A stretch of 64,000 bases of DNA from Kitasatospora sp. GAS204B (GCF_029892155.1 NZ_JARZAG010000002.1:186001-250000), one strand, 5' to 3'; counted from the stretch's first letter, positions 35,336 through 44,590 are shown. The notes: generated by a model not told the origin, from the letters alone. Made by a program: numbers and translations.

Positions 35336-36618
35336 CCCTGCCCACCAACCGGGCCTGCGTGGCCACGATTTCGGCGATCCACGAGGAAGCGCGGTACGCC
35401 GCCGAGCAGTTCGACGTCGAGGTGCACCTGCTGATCCTCGACTCCTCCGACGAGCGGACCTTCGCCGAGCACGCCAGGGTGGTCGCCGCGGCGGCACCGC
35501 TGCCGAACGTGCTCGTGCACCACCTGGACGAGGCGGCGCAGCGCGCGTTCCTGCAACGGTTGATCAAGGAGGCCGGGGTCGCCGAGCCCGAGCTGATCCT
35601 GGACCTGATGCTGCCGGCCGCCGTCTCCTACGGCGCCTGCACCAACCGGGCGTTCCTGATCGGCAGCGCGCTGGGCTGCGCGTCGGTGCACCGCCGCGAC
35701 TCGGACAGCGACTACCAAGTACTGGACGGCGAGCGGATCTTCCCGATCCACCACGAGCTGCGCTCGCTCGGCAAGCGGGCGGGCGACGCCGCGGCCCAGG
35801 TGACCAAGAGCACCCTCGCCCCGGCGCACGCGGACAAGCCGGTGGTGCTGGTGGGCAGTTCGTTCGTGGGTGAACTGTCGGTGGACATCAGTGAGATCCG
35901 CGAGCTGGACCCCGAGGTCTACCACGACGTGGTCAGCCTCTGGGCCCCGGCCGACTGGTCCGCGGCGCAGAAGCGGGCGCTGGTCGAGGAGTCCTTCACC
36001 GGCGCCGGCACCGAAGCGTTCACCCGCGACCACGCGACGCTGGCCGTGCTGGACCCGATGCGGGTGGACATGTGCAACGTCAGCTTCCAGCAGGTGCACG
36101 AGCGGGTGCCGCTGCCACCGGCGACCGAGACGATCGGCAGCGACTACTTCCTGCTGCACCTGGTCCAGGACGCGAGGCTGCCCGGCGTGCTGCACAACCG
36201 CAACATCGTGAACTTCTACACCGGGGAACGGCGCACCGACGCCGGCTTCCTGGCCTACCAGCTGCGGTTCACCAAGTTCCTCCTGTCGATGCTCTACTTC
36301 AACGCCTGCTACGCCCGGATGGCGGCGGCCGGCGAGTCGCTGCTGGACGAGCAGCAGCAGGTCCGGGCCGGCACCGTCGCCGAGATCGTCCGGCAGAGCG
36401 CGGGCCTGGACCGGGCGGAGAACATCCAGCGGCTGGAGCGGCTGGACCGCTGCTACCGGACCCTGGGGGGCCGGTACGCGGCGTTCGCCGACCTGATCGC
36501 CGCCCGGCGCGGGCAACTGCTCGACGAGGCGCGGCTGGACATCGAGAACTTCGCTCTGCTGATCGACGCGTGGGCAGCGCTGGTGCGGGCGAGCAAGGCC
36601 ACCGACGCTCATGCCTGA
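35317..36618 (+). CDS. DUF6271 family protein, glycosyltransferase-like
   Basis: A 433-residue protein of the DUF6271 type (name from memory). The N-terminus MRRICLTLPTNRACVATISA and a beta/alpha pattern resemble a GT-A nucleotide-sugar fold. SVHRRDSDSDY (D128, D130, D132) looks like the metal-binding DxD motif, and SYGACTNRAFLIGSALG is a likely donor-site element. Later blocks are VGSSFVGELSVDISEI, RVDMCNVSF and FLAYQLRFTKFLLSMLYFNA. A role in transferring a sugar in a small-molecule pathway is inference. It overlaps its neighbours on both sides. Confidence 0.7.
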   Translation: MRRICLTLPTNRACVATISAIHEEARYAAEQFDVEVHLLILDSSDERTFAEHARVVAAAAPLPNVLVHHLDEAAQRAFLQRLIKEAGVAEPELILDLMLPAAVSYGACTNRAFLIGSALGCASVHRRDSDSDYQVLDGERIFPIHHELRSLGKRAGDAAAQVTKSTLAPAHADKPVVLVGSSFVGELSVDISEIRELDPEVYHDVVSLWAPADWSAAQKRALVEESFTGAGTEAFTRDHATLAVLDPMRVDMCNVSFQQVHERVPLPPATETIGSDYFLLHLVQDARLPGVLHNRNIVNFYTGERRTDAGFLAYQLRFTKFLLSMLYFNACYARMAAAGESLLDEQQQVRAGTVAEIVRQSAGLDRAENIQRLERLDRCYRTLGGRYAAFADLIAARRGQLLDEARLDIENFALLIDAWAALVRASKATDAHA

Positions 36619-37849
36619 GATCGCCCATGAGAACGCCGCTGAGAACGCCCAGCTACGTGCCGCCCTGGCCGCCGCCACCGAGGACCAGCTGATCTTCGAT
36701 CTCGCCGCGATCGAGCGGGGCTATGCCGCTCTGCTGCGCGAACTGCCCGGCATCGCCGTGCGGTTCGCCATGAAGGCCTGTCCGGTGGACGAGGTGCTCG
36801 ACTGCCTGGCGGCCGCGGGGGCCGGCTTCGACGCGGCCAGTCCGGGCGAGATCGCCCAGGCCCTGGCCACCGGCGTGCCGGCCGACCGGATCCACTACGG
36901 CAACACCGTCAAGTCCGACCGGAACATCGCCGAGGCCCACCGCCTCGGGATCCGGGACTTCGCCACCGACAGCCTGGCGGACGTGGCCGCGATCGCCGAA
37001 CACGCGCCCGGCGCCCGGGTGTTCTGCCGGCTGGCCACCACCGGGACCGGGGCGCTCTGGGGGCTGAGCCGGAAGTTCGGCGCCACGGCCGCCGACGCCG
37101 TCCAGGTGCTGGAGGCCGCACGGGCCGCCGGGCTGACGCCGGCGGGCCTGTCCGTCCACGTCGGCTCGCAGCAGATGACGGCCGACGCCTGGCGGGAGAC
37201 CTTCGAGCTGCTCGCGGACGTGCTGGTGGCGCTGAACCGGCGCGGGATCCTGCCGGACCACGTCAACCTCGGCGGCGGGCTGCCCGCCAGCGGCTACCTC
37301 GACCGGCGCGGAGTGCCGCTCGATCCGCCGATGGACAAGATCTTCGCGGCGATCCGCGAGGGCATGCAGCAGCTCGCTGCGGTGTCGGCGGCCCCGCTGG
37401 ACTTCCTGATGGAGCCGGGGCGCTACCTGGTCGCCGACCACGGCGCGATCAGAGCGCACGTCTACCGGCTCACGGTGCGCCGGCAGCCAGGTCCTGTCCG
37501 GGGCGGCGAGAGCCAGTACTGGCTCTACCTGAGCTGCGGGAAGTTCAACGGGCTGTTCGAGATGGACCAGTTGCGGTACCGGCTGGAATTCCCGTCGCAC
37601 CCGGACGCCGACTACGTGCCGGCGGTCGTCGCGGGGCCGACCTGCGACAGTGACGACGCCTACTTTCCCGACGGGGACCCGGTTCAGGTGCCCAGGGCGG
37701 CGGCCTCCGGTGATCCGGTCTGGATCTTCTCCTGCGGCGCCTACGCGACCAGTTACATGACCCAGGGGTTCAACGGCTTCAGTCCGCTGCCGTACGGCTG
37801 GATCGACGGCGAGGGCGCATGGCTCGACGGCGAGGGCGCGGCCGGATGA
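36611..37849 (+). CDS. PLP-dependent decarboxylase, ornithine/diamino-acid decarboxylase fold III
   Basis: A 412-residue alanine-racemase-fold decarboxylase. The PLP lysine is K55 in VRFAMKACP; HVGSQ (183-187), the glycine loop NLGGGLP (219-225), EPGRYLVA (268-275), the catalytic Cys-Asp pair in GPTCDSDD (C345-D346) and Y378 are all present. The Cys-Asp pair is typical of ornithine/lysine/arginine-type decarboxylases. It should turn a basic or modified amino acid into an amine. The substrate is unknown. It overlaps the DUF6271 gene by 8 bp and the GNAT gene by 4 bp. Confidence 0.88.
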   Translation: MPEIAHENAAENAQLRAALAAATEDQLIFDLAAIERGYAALLRELPGIAVRFAMKACPVDEVLDCLAAAGAGFDAASPGEIAQALATGVPADRIHYGNTVKSDRNIAEAHRLGIRDFATDSLADVAAIAEHAPGARVFCRLATTGTGALWGLSRKFGATAADAVQVLEAARAAGLTPAGLSVHVGSQQMTADAWRETFELLADVLVALNRRGILPDHVNLGGGLPASGYLDRRGVPLDPPMDKIFAAIREGMQQLAAVSAAPLDFLMEPGRYLVADHGAIRAHVYRLTVRRQPGPVRGGESQYWLYLSCGKFNGLFEMDQLRYRLEFPSHPDADYVPAVVAGPTCDSDDAYFPDGDPVQVPRAAASGDPVWIFSCGAYATSYMTQGFNGFSPLPYGWIDGEGAWLDGEGAAG

Positions 37850-38406
37850 ACGACGCGATCCTGATCCGGCGGATATCGGACGGCGACTGGGACGAGATCG
37901 CCGCGCTGGAGGCCGCGACCTACCGTGACAGCGGCCTGTCGGAGGGCCGGGCGGCGCTGGAGTCCCGGGGGCGCGTCTCGCCGGCCACCTGCTTCGCGCT
38001 GGACTGCGCGGGGCGGCTGGCGGGCTACCTGCTGGCGCTGCCCTACCCGGCGTTCCAGTACCCGGAGTTGAGCGGGCTGGAGTTGGCCGGGCTGGAGGGG
38101 ACCGCCGTCCGGTCCCGCAACCTGCACCTGCACGATCTGGTCATCGCCGAGCGCCTTCGCGGTCGGGGGCTGGGCAGGCGGCTGCTGCACCGGCTCGCCG
38201 CGACCGCCGAGTCGCACCTGTTCGAGCGGATCTCGCTGGTCGCCGTCGGCGGCGCCGACACCTTCTGGTCGGCGAACGGGTTCAGCGCCCACCCCGATGT
38301 CCAACTCCCGGTGAGTTACGGACCGGACGCGGTCTACATGTCGACAGCGGTTCCGGGCGACCGGGCCGAGCGGTCGAATTCGAAGCCGATCAACGAAGAG
38401 GGCTGA
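37846..38406 (+). CDS. GNAT N-acetyltransferase of the dioxygenase operon
   Basis: A 186-residue GNAT. It starts MNDAILIRRISDGDWDEIAA and the acetyl-CoA motif is LHDLVIAERLRGRGLGRRLL, followed by ISLVAVGGADTFWSANGF. It could acetylate the amine made by the decarboxylase, for biosynthesis or self-protection. It overlaps the decarboxylase stop (ATGA) and its own stop overlaps the MFS start (TGATG). Confidence 0.85.
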   Translation: MNDAILIRRISDGDWDEIAALEAATYRDSGLSEGRAALESRGRVSPATCFALDCAGRLAGYLLALPYPAFQYPELSGLELAGLEGTAVRSRNLHLHDLVIAERLRGRGLGRRLLHRLAATAESHLFERISLVAVGGADTFWSANGFSAHPDVQLPVSYGPDAVYMSTAVPGDRAERSNSKPINEEG

Positions 38407-39608
38407 TGCACGTGTTCCGCGTCCGCGATCCGTTCCGCCGGGCCCAGCTGGCGATTGCCGCGCTGTTCTGCTTCCTCGGGTTCCAGTACGGCACCTGGGC
38501 GTCGCGGCTGCCCACCATCAAGGCCCACCTGGGCCTGAGCGCGGCGCAAGTGGGCCTGCTGCTGATGGCCACCGGCGTGGGCGCGGCGGCCTCCTTCCCG
38601 CTGGTGACGCTGCTGATGAAGCGGCTGGGCTCGCGGCGCCTGGCGGTCCTCTCGGCGCTCTGCCTGGGCGTGATCCTGCTCGCGATGGCCGAGTTGCCGA
38701 ACTATCCGGTCGCGCTGCTGGTGATGTGCTGCGACGGCGTGGCCGTCGGGGCGTTGAACGTGGCGATGAACGCGCAGGGTGCCGCACTGGAGGTCAGGTA
38801 CCAGCGCACCGCGATGGCCAAGCTGCACGCGACCTTCAGCGCCGGATCGCTGTGCGCCGCGCTGCTCGCCTCGGGCCTGACCGGTTTCGCCTCGGCGCTG
38901 GTGGCGCACTTCGGCGCGGCCGCCGTCCTGCTGCTCCTGCTGATCGGCTACGCCCGACCCGGACTGCTGGCGGAGGATCAGCAGCCCGCCACGGCTGAGG
39001 AGAAGAAGACCCGCCGGGCCTGGAGCCTGCCCGCCAGGCTGACGCTCTGGATGGGCTGCGCCATGGCGTTCGGCACGGTGACCGAGGGCGCGATGAACGA
39101 CTGGTCGGCGCTCTACCTGAAGGATGTCGCCGACGCGGCCTCGGCGCTGGCGCCGATGGGCATCGCGGTGGTCTCGGTGATGATGGTGCTGGCGCGGCTG
39201 TTCGCCGACGGCTGGCGCGAACGCTGGGGCGACGGGCGGATCGTGCGGGCCGGCAGCGCGCTGGCCGGGGTCGGCCTGGCGCTCGCCCTGCTGGCCGGCG
39301 GGCTGGTGCCGGCGCTGCTCGGGTTCGCCTGCGTCGGGCTCGGCATCGCGGCCGTGACGCCCTGCGTGTACGTGGCCGCCGCGCGGCAGGGCGCGGGCGC
39401 GCTGGCGCTGGTCGCCGCGATGGGCACGGTGGGCCTGCTGGCCGGACCGGCGGTGATCGGGTTCATCGCCAACGGCAGCGGCCTGGTCTGGGGGATGGGC
39501 GCGGTGGCGGCCTCGGCGATCGTGGTCTCGCTCTGCGCCACCCGGATCCGCTGGCCGGCCCGCGCCGAGCAGCCGCCGGCACCGGCCGAGGCCGCGGCGG
39601 TCCACTGA
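38406..39608 (+). CDS. MFS exporter of the dioxygenase operon
   Basis: A 400-residue MFS transporter with twelve expected spans, of the YbjJ-like type: QLAIAALFCFLGFQYGTWAS, VGAAASFPLVTLLMKRLGSR, a NVAMNAQGAALE segment in the first half, and MGIAVVSVMMVLARLFADGW plus a repeated half after a central loop (EDQQPATAEEKKTRR). It is the last gene of the operon by overlap and probably exports the product. Confidence 0.88.
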   Translation: MHVFRVRDPFRRAQLAIAALFCFLGFQYGTWASRLPTIKAHLGLSAAQVGLLLMATGVGAAASFPLVTLLMKRLGSRRLAVLSALCLGVILLAMAELPNYPVALLVMCCDGVAVGALNVAMNAQGAALEVRYQRTAMAKLHATFSAGSLCAALLASGLTGFASALVAHFGAAAVLLLLLIGYARPGLLAEDQQPATAEEKKTRRAWSLPARLTLWMGCAMAFGTVTEGAMNDWSALYLKDVADAASALAPMGIAVVSVMMVLARLFADGWRERWGDGRIVRAGSALAGVGLALALLAGGLVPALLGFACVGLGIAAVTPCVYVAAARQGAGALALVAAMGTVGLLAGPAVIGFIANGSGLVWGMGAVAASAIVVSLCATRIRWPARAEQPPAPAEAAAVH

Positions 39609-39630
39609 CCGAGATCGCGCGTTTTCCCAG

Positions 39631-39659
39631 TGACACGGAGGTGTCAGGTGCCCTACATT
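39631..39659 (+). promoter_or_regulatory. Candidate promoter and operator of the DUF3311-mctP operon
   Basis: TGACAC-GGAG-GTGTCA (39631-39646) is a perfect dyad. Its left arm can be a -35 (TGACAC), with TACATT at 39654-39659 as -10 after a 17-bp spacer. An operator over the -35 suggests repression by a dimeric regulator. Confidence 0.5.
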
Positions 39660-39762
39660 CCGGGTCAAGCCGATCACCATGGGCGTTGCTCGGCGTGCGC
39701 GCCAGCCGTCGGCCGGCGCGTTGCGGCGCCGCTGGGATCCCTGCCTGTGCCGGAGTCGCCCC

Positions 39763-40041
39763 ATGTCCACCGAACCTGACGCGCCGCCAGCGCCTTCGGG
39801 CCAGCTGCCGGTCGTCACCCCCGCGCGCGTGCTGGCCGGGATCAGCCTGGCCGTCCCGGTCGTCGCGCTGCTCTGGGTCTCGTCGTACGCCTCGCTCACG
39901 CCGAGGCTCGGCGGGATCCCGTTCTTCTACTGGTACCAGATCCTCTGGATCCCGGTCTCGGCGCTCTTCACGGGCTCCGCCTACCTGCTGCTGAACCACG
40001 ACGCGCGGCAGCGCAAGGCCGCCCGAGGAGGTGCGCGATGA
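39763..40041 (+). CDS. DUF3311 small membrane protein, partner of MctP
   Basis: A 92-residue protein with two membrane spans (VLAGISLAVPVVALLWVSSY and FFYWYQILWIPVSALFTGSA) and a basic tail. DUF3311 proteins sit before sodium:solute symporters and are thought to be their small subunits. ATG 39763 has CGGAG upstream. The stop overlaps the mctP start by 4 bp. Confidence 0.88.
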   Translation: MSTEPDAPPAPSGQLPVVTPARVLAGISLAVPVVALLWVSSYASLTPRLGGIPFFYWYQILWIPVSALFTGSAYLLLNHDARQRKAARGGAR

Positions 40042-41669
40042 ACCACGGCGTGAACACGGTCGCCCTGGTGGTGTTCGTCTTCTTCTTCCTGCTGGTCACC
40101 GTGATGGGCTTCCTGGCCTCGCGCTGGCGGCGCACCGGCAACGAGCTGCATCTGCACGAATGGGGCCTGGGCGGCCGCAGCTTCGGGACCTGGGTCACCT
40201 GGTTCCTGCTCGGCGGCGACCTCTACACCGCGTACACCTTCATCGCGGTACCGGCGGCGATCTACGGCGCGGGGGCCTCGGGCTTCTTCGCGGTGCCGTA
40301 CACGATCATCGCCTACCCGCTGGTCTTCCTCTTCCTGCCCCGGCTCTGGTCGGTCGCCCGGGTGCACGGGTACGTCACCCCGGCCGACTTCGTGCGCGGC
40401 CGGTACGGCTCGCGGGCGCTGTCGCTGGCCGTGGCGGTGACCGGGATCCTGGCCACCATGCCGTACATCGCGCTGCAACTGGTCGGCATCCAGGCGGTGC
40501 TGGACACACTCGGGGTGGGCGGCGGGGCGAACGCCAACTGGTTCGTCAAGGACCTGCCGCTCTTCCTGGCCTTCGCGGTCCTGGCCGCCTACACCTACTC
40601 CTCCGGGCTGCGGGCGCCCGCGCTGATCGCCTTCGTCAAGGACATCCTGGTCTACATCGTGATCATCGTCGCGGTGATCTACCTGCCGATGCGCCTGGGC
40701 GGCTACGGGCACATCTTCGACGCGGCCGCGAAGAAGATGAGCACCGTCAATCCGGTCACCCACCAGCCGGTCGGCTCGATGGTCAGCGGCCCGAAGGCGC
40801 AGTGGGGGTACGCGACGCTGGCACTCGGCTCGGCGCTGGCGCTCTTCATGTACCCGCACACGGTCACCGGCGTGCTGGCCGCCAAGTCGCGCACCACCGT
40901 GCGCCGCAACATGGCGATCCTGCCCGCGTACTCGCTGATGCTCGGGCTGCTCGCGCTGCTCGGCTTCCTGGCCATCGCGGCCGGGGTGGGCAAGGGCGTC
41001 AAGGGCTACAACCCGCAGCTGGCGGTGCCGCAGCTGTTCGCCGGGCTGTTCCCCGACTGGTTCACCGGGGTGGCCTTCGCGGCGATCGGGATCGGCGCGC
41101 TGGTGCCGGCCGCGATCATGTCGATCGCGGCGGCGAACCTGTTCACCCGCAACATCTACAAGGAGTTCCTGCGGCCCGCCGCCACCCCCGAGCAGGAGAC
41201 CAAGGTCGCCAAACTGGTCTCGCTGCTGGTGAAGGTCGGCGCGCTGGTCTTCGTGCTCGGGATGGACAAGCAGCTCGCGATCAACCTCCAGCTGCTCGGC
41301 GGGATCTGGATCCTGCAGACCTTCGTCTCGGTGGTCGCCGGGCTGTTCACCCGCTGGTTCCACCGCTGGGCGCTGCTGGCCGGCTGGCTGGTCGGCATGG
41401 TCTACGGGACCTGGAAGGCGTACGGCATCGCCTCGCCCGCGACCAAGCACTTCGGCGGGTCCAGCGCGACGATCCCGGGAATCGGCGAGATCGGCTACAT
41501 CGGGCTGACCGCCTTCGTGCTCAACGTCCTGGTCTCGGTGGTGCTGACCCTGGTGTTCAAGGCGACCAAGACGCCCGAGGGCGTGGACGAGACCGCTGCG
41601 GCGGACTACAGCGCGGAGGAGGGCGACCCCGAGCTTTCCGGCGCGCCCCAGCCGGTCGCGGCGCATTAA
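40038..41669 (+). CDS. mctP: Monocarboxylate sodium:solute symporter (MctP type)
   Basis: A 543-residue SSS-family symporter with about 13 spans. LHEWGLGGRSFGTWVTWFLL GGDLY is the family N-terminal motif, and YSSGLRAPALIAFVKDILVY, ALALFMYPHTVTGVLAAKS and GALVPAAIMSIAAANLFTRN follow. MctP-type carriers import lactate, pyruvate, alanine or similar acids. It is coupled to the DUF3311 gene. A long hairpin follows at 41690-41738. Confidence 0.9.
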   Translation: MNHGVNTVALVVFVFFFLLVTVMGFLASRWRRTGNELHLHEWGLGGRSFGTWVTWFLLGGDLYTAYTFIAVPAAIYGAGASGFFAVPYTIIAYPLVFLFLPRLWSVARVHGYVTPADFVRGRYGSRALSLAVAVTGILATMPYIALQLVGIQAVLDTLGVGGGANANWFVKDLPLFLAFAVLAAYTYSSGLRAPALIAFVKDILVYIVIIVAVIYLPMRLGGYGHIFDAAAKKMSTVNPVTHQPVGSMVSGPKAQWGYATLALGSALALFMYPHTVTGVLAAKSRTTVRRNMAILPAYSLMLGLLALLGFLAIAAGVGKGVKGYNPQLAVPQLFAGLFPDWFTGVAFAAIGIGALVPAAIMSIAAANLFTRNIYKEFLRPAATPEQETKVAKLVSLLVKVGALVFVLGMDKQLAINLQLLGGIWILQTFVSVVAGLFTRWFHRWALLAGWLVGMVYGTWKAYGIASPATKHFGGSSATIPGIGEIGYIGLTAFVLNVLVSVVLTLVFKATKTPEGVDETAAADYSAEEGDPELSGAPQPVAAH

Positions 41670-41689
41670 GCGCCCCGTCGCGCGCCCTG

Positions 41690-41738
41690 TGATCGCGCCG
41701 TCACCTCGCTCAACACTGAGGAGGTGGCGGCGCGATCA
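41690..41738. terminator. Long hairpin after mctP
   Basis: An 18-bp stem, TGATCGCGCCGTCACCTC against its partner with one G-U pair, has a 13-nt loop. It lies 20 bp after the mctP stop and is a probable terminator. Confidence 0.75.
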
Positions 41739-41856
41739 TAGGTATGGACAACCGGTGGTAGCCGCCTGCTGTGCGCCAGACCGGCCTCAGACAGACCCGA
41801 GGCAGGCCCGAGACACCGCCCCAGACGGGCTCTAGACACCAACGGGGAGCAACGCC

Positions 41857-42639
41857 ATGCCAGAGCTGAGCACCATCCTCAACGGCCGCCCGCGGCAGGA
41901 CACCCCCACGGCCGGCGCGGCGGCCGCCGCCGGGTCCACCGCCGCCCTCGCCCTGCCCTCCCTGCTGATCGCCACCCGGCACGGCGAGAGCACCGCCAAC
42001 GTGGAGTTCCAGCTGGCCGAGGCCACCGGCGCGCTGGACGTGCCGATCACCTGCCGCGACGCCGACATCCCGCTCTCGATACGCGGGCAGTCCCAGGCCC
42101 AGGCGTTCGGCCGCTGGTGGGCCGAACTGCCCAGCGCCGACCGGCCGCGCACGGTGTGGTGCTCGCCCTACCTGCGCACCACCGAGACCGCGCGGATCGC
42201 GATCGCCCAGGCGGCCGGGCTCGGCGCGGTGCCGGTGGGGCTGGCGGTGCGCCAGGACGAGCGGCTGCGGGACCGGGAGCTGGGCATCCTGGAGATGCTC
42301 ACGGCGGCGGCGATCGAGAAGCGGCATCCCGAAGAGGCGGCCCGGCGGCGCAAGATGGGCGAGCTGTACTACCGGCCGCCGGGCGGCGAGAGCTGGTCGG
42401 ATGTGGCGCTGCGGGTGCGCGACTGCCTGCGTGACCTCTGCGCGGAGGAGGCCGGGCGCCCGGTGCTGCTGGTGGCGCACGACACCGTGGTGCTGCTGCT
42501 GCGCTACGTGCTGGAGCGGCTCACCGAGCAGCGGCTGCCGGAGCTCGCGCCGGTGCTCAACTGCTCGGCCAGCGTGTGGCGTCCGGCGAACGGGCGGCTG
42601 CAGCCGGAGCTGTGGAACGCGACGGGGCACCTGGCGTAG
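41857..42639 (+). CDS. Histidine phosphatase (phosphoglycerate mutase-like)
   Basis: A 260-residue histidine-phosphatase protein. After a variable Ala-rich N-terminus the catalytic RHG motif appears in LIATRHGESTANVE (about residue 42), with SPYLRTTETARIA, the acid/base RDRELGILE, and the second histidine in VLLVAHDTVVLLL. It removes phosphate from a small molecule or protein; the substrate is unknown. It is a single-gene unit. Confidence 0.88.
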   Translation: MPELSTILNGRPRQDTPTAGAAAAAGSTAALALPSLLIATRHGESTANVEFQLAEATGALDVPITCRDADIPLSIRGQSQAQAFGRWWAELPSADRPRTVWCSPYLRTTETARIAIAQAAGLGAVPVGLAVRQDERLRDRELGILEMLTAAAIEKRHPEEAARRRKMGELYYRPPGGESWSDVALRVRDCLRDLCAEEAGRPVLLVAHDTVVLLLRYVLERLTEQRLPELAPVLNCSASVWRPANGRLQPELWNATGHLA

Positions 42640-42834
42640 GGGCGGAGCCGTCGGGGTAGCGGGGCCGGCGCCGCAGCGCGCAGGAGCGGTGCGCGAAAGG
42701 GTGGCGGCCCAGCAGGGAAGTGCACAGGGAACTGCGCAGTCTTGCGCGTTTTGGCGACTCTCTTGACATGAATGAGCGTCAAGGATGCACTGGTTGCGCG
42801 CTTCCCCCTGCCCCCACGCCCAGAAGGAGCCGCC

Positions 42835-44529
42835 ATGCCCTCGGCACGTCGTGCCCTCGGCCAGCTCGTCACCGCCTGCGCCCTGCTCGCCCTCCCGCTG
42901 GCCGGCGCCGTCACCCCCGCCTCGGCCGCTTCCACCGCTCCGGCCGCTGCGGCCGCTCCCGTTCTGGCCGCCACCCCGCCGATGGGCTGGAACGACTGGG
43001 CGCACTACCAGTGCGGGATCGACGAATCGACCATCACCGGCAACGCCGACGCGCTGGTGAGCAGCGGCCTGGCCGCCAAGGGCTACACCACCGTCACCGT
43101 GGACGACTGCTGGATGGCGAGCAGCCGCGACGGCAACGGGACCCTGGTCGCCGACCCGGTCAAGTTCCCGCACGGGATGGCCTGGCTGGGCAGCTATCTG
43201 CACAGCCGGGGCCTGAAGTTCGGCATCTACGAGGACGCCGGCTCGAACACCTGCGGCGGCTACCCCGGCAGCGGACAGCCGAACGGCGGCGGCGCGGACC
43301 ACTTCGCGCAGGACGCCGCGACCTTCGCCGCCTGGGGTGTGGACTACCTCAAGCTGGACGGCTGCAACGTGTGGACGGCGCCGGGCCAGACCCAGGAGCA
43401 GGCCTACCGCCAGGCCTACGACGCCGAGGCGGCCGCGCTGGGCGCCAGCGGCCGGGCGATCACCTTCTCGGAGTCCGCGCCGGCCTACTTCCAGAGCGGC
43501 GAGTGGGGCAACCCGAGCTGGTTCTCGGTGCTCGGCTGGGTCGGCCAGGACGGCCAGCTCTGGCGCGAGGGCTATGACATCGCCACCTTCGACGCCAACA
43601 ACCCGAGCGCCTCGCGCTGGAGTTCGGTGCTCTCCAACTACGGCTACAACCGCTGGATCGGCCGCTACGCCAAGCCCGGCAACTGGAACGACCCGGACTT
43701 CCTGATCGCCGGGGACGGCGGCCTGACCGCCGACGAATCCCGCAGCCAGGTCGCGCTCTGGTCGATGATGGCCGCGCCGATGATCCTCTCCTCGGACGTC
43801 GCCAACCTCTCCCCCACCGCACTGGCCGCGCTCGGCAACACCGACCTGGTCGCCGTCGACCAGGACAGCGCGGGCAAGCAGGCCGGCGTGGTCTCCACGG
43901 ACGGCAACACCGACGTGCTGGCCCGGCCACTGGCGAACGGCGACCGCGCGGTGGCCGTGCTCAACCGCACCGGCAGCGCCCGTTCGGTCAGCACCACGCT
44001 GGCCTCGGTCGGCCTGCCCGGCTGCACGGTGAGCGCCAAGGACCTGTGGACCGGCGCGAGTTCGACCACCTCCTCGGCGCTCACCGCCACCGTCCCCGCG
44101 CACGGCACCGCGATCTGGCGGCTCACCCCGCACGGCTGCGCGGCCCCCGTGCCCACCGGCCAGTTGACCGGCAACGGCGCCAAGTGCGCCGACGACTCGG
44201 GCAGTTCGACGACGGACGGCAACCCGGTGATCCTCTACGGCTGCACCGGCAACCCGAACCAGCGCTGGACGCTGAACACTGACGGGAGTATCACCACGCT
44301 CGGCAAGTGCCTGACCGCCGCCGGCAGTTCGGCCGGCTCCTGGGTGACGCTGAGCGGCTGCGGCGCGAGCGGCCAGCAGTGGACCGCGCAGCCGGACGGC
44401 ACGCTGGTGGCCGCGAGTTCCGGGCTCTGCCTGGACGTCCACGGCGGCGGCACGGCGGACAGCACCCGACTGGACGTCTGGACCTGCGGCGACCACCAGG
44501 CGAACCAGGCCTGGTCCCTGCCGGTCTGA
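42835..44529 (+). CDS. Secreted alpha-galactosidase GH27 with C-terminal ricin-type lectin
   Basis: A 564-residue secreted enzyme. A signal peptide ends near VTPASAAS. The GH27 barrel starts TPPMGWNDWAHYQCGIDEST, with nucleophile region VDYLKLDGCN and acid/base region GNWNDPDFLIAGDGGL. A beta domain follows, then a ricin-B lectin domain (CBM13) with QxW repeats NQRWTLNTDG, GQQWTAQPDG and NQAWSLPV. It should release terminal alpha-galactose from plant galactomannan or oligosaccharides. ATG 42835 has AAGGAG. TTGACA at 42763-42768 might be its -35. Confidence 0.92.
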   Translation: MPSARRALGQLVTACALLALPLAGAVTPASAASTAPAAAAAPVLAATPPMGWNDWAHYQCGIDESTITGNADALVSSGLAAKGYTTVTVDDCWMASSRDGNGTLVADPVKFPHGMAWLGSYLHSRGLKFGIYEDAGSNTCGGYPGSGQPNGGGADHFAQDAATFAAWGVDYLKLDGCNVWTAPGQTQEQAYRQAYDAEAAALGASGRAITFSESAPAYFQSGEWGNPSWFSVLGWVGQDGQLWREGYDIATFDANNPSASRWSSVLSNYGYNRWIGRYAKPGNWNDPDFLIAGDGGLTADESRSQVALWSMMAAPMILSSDVANLSPTALAALGNTDLVAVDQDSAGKQAGVVSTDGNTDVLARPLANGDRAVAVLNRTGSARSVSTTLASVGLPGCTVSAKDLWTGASSTTSSALTATVPAHGTAIWRLTPHGCAAPVPTGQLTGNGAKCADDSGSSTTDGNPVILYGCTGNPNQRWTLNTDGSITTLGKCLTAAGSSAGSWVTLSGCGASGQQWTAQPDGTLVAASSGLCLDVHGGGTADSTRLDVWTCGDHQANQAWSLPV

Positions 44530-44537
44530 CGGTTCGT

Positions 44538-44586
44538 CCGGGCACCGCTGCCACCCGCGCCCGGGGCGGGTGGCAGCGGTGCCCGG
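44538..44586. terminator. Bidirectional terminator between GH27 and TetR genes
   Basis: A perfect 21-bp stem starting CCGGGCACCGCTGCCACCCG, with a 7-nt loop, sits between the two convergent stop codons. Confidence 0.9.
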
Positions 44587-44590
44587 CGCG

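Noticed and set aside
40031..41692. 553-codon frame overlapping mctP in another frame
   Set aside because: No recognisable domains; the mctP frame encodes a complete symporter and overlaps its DUF3311 partner in the normal way.
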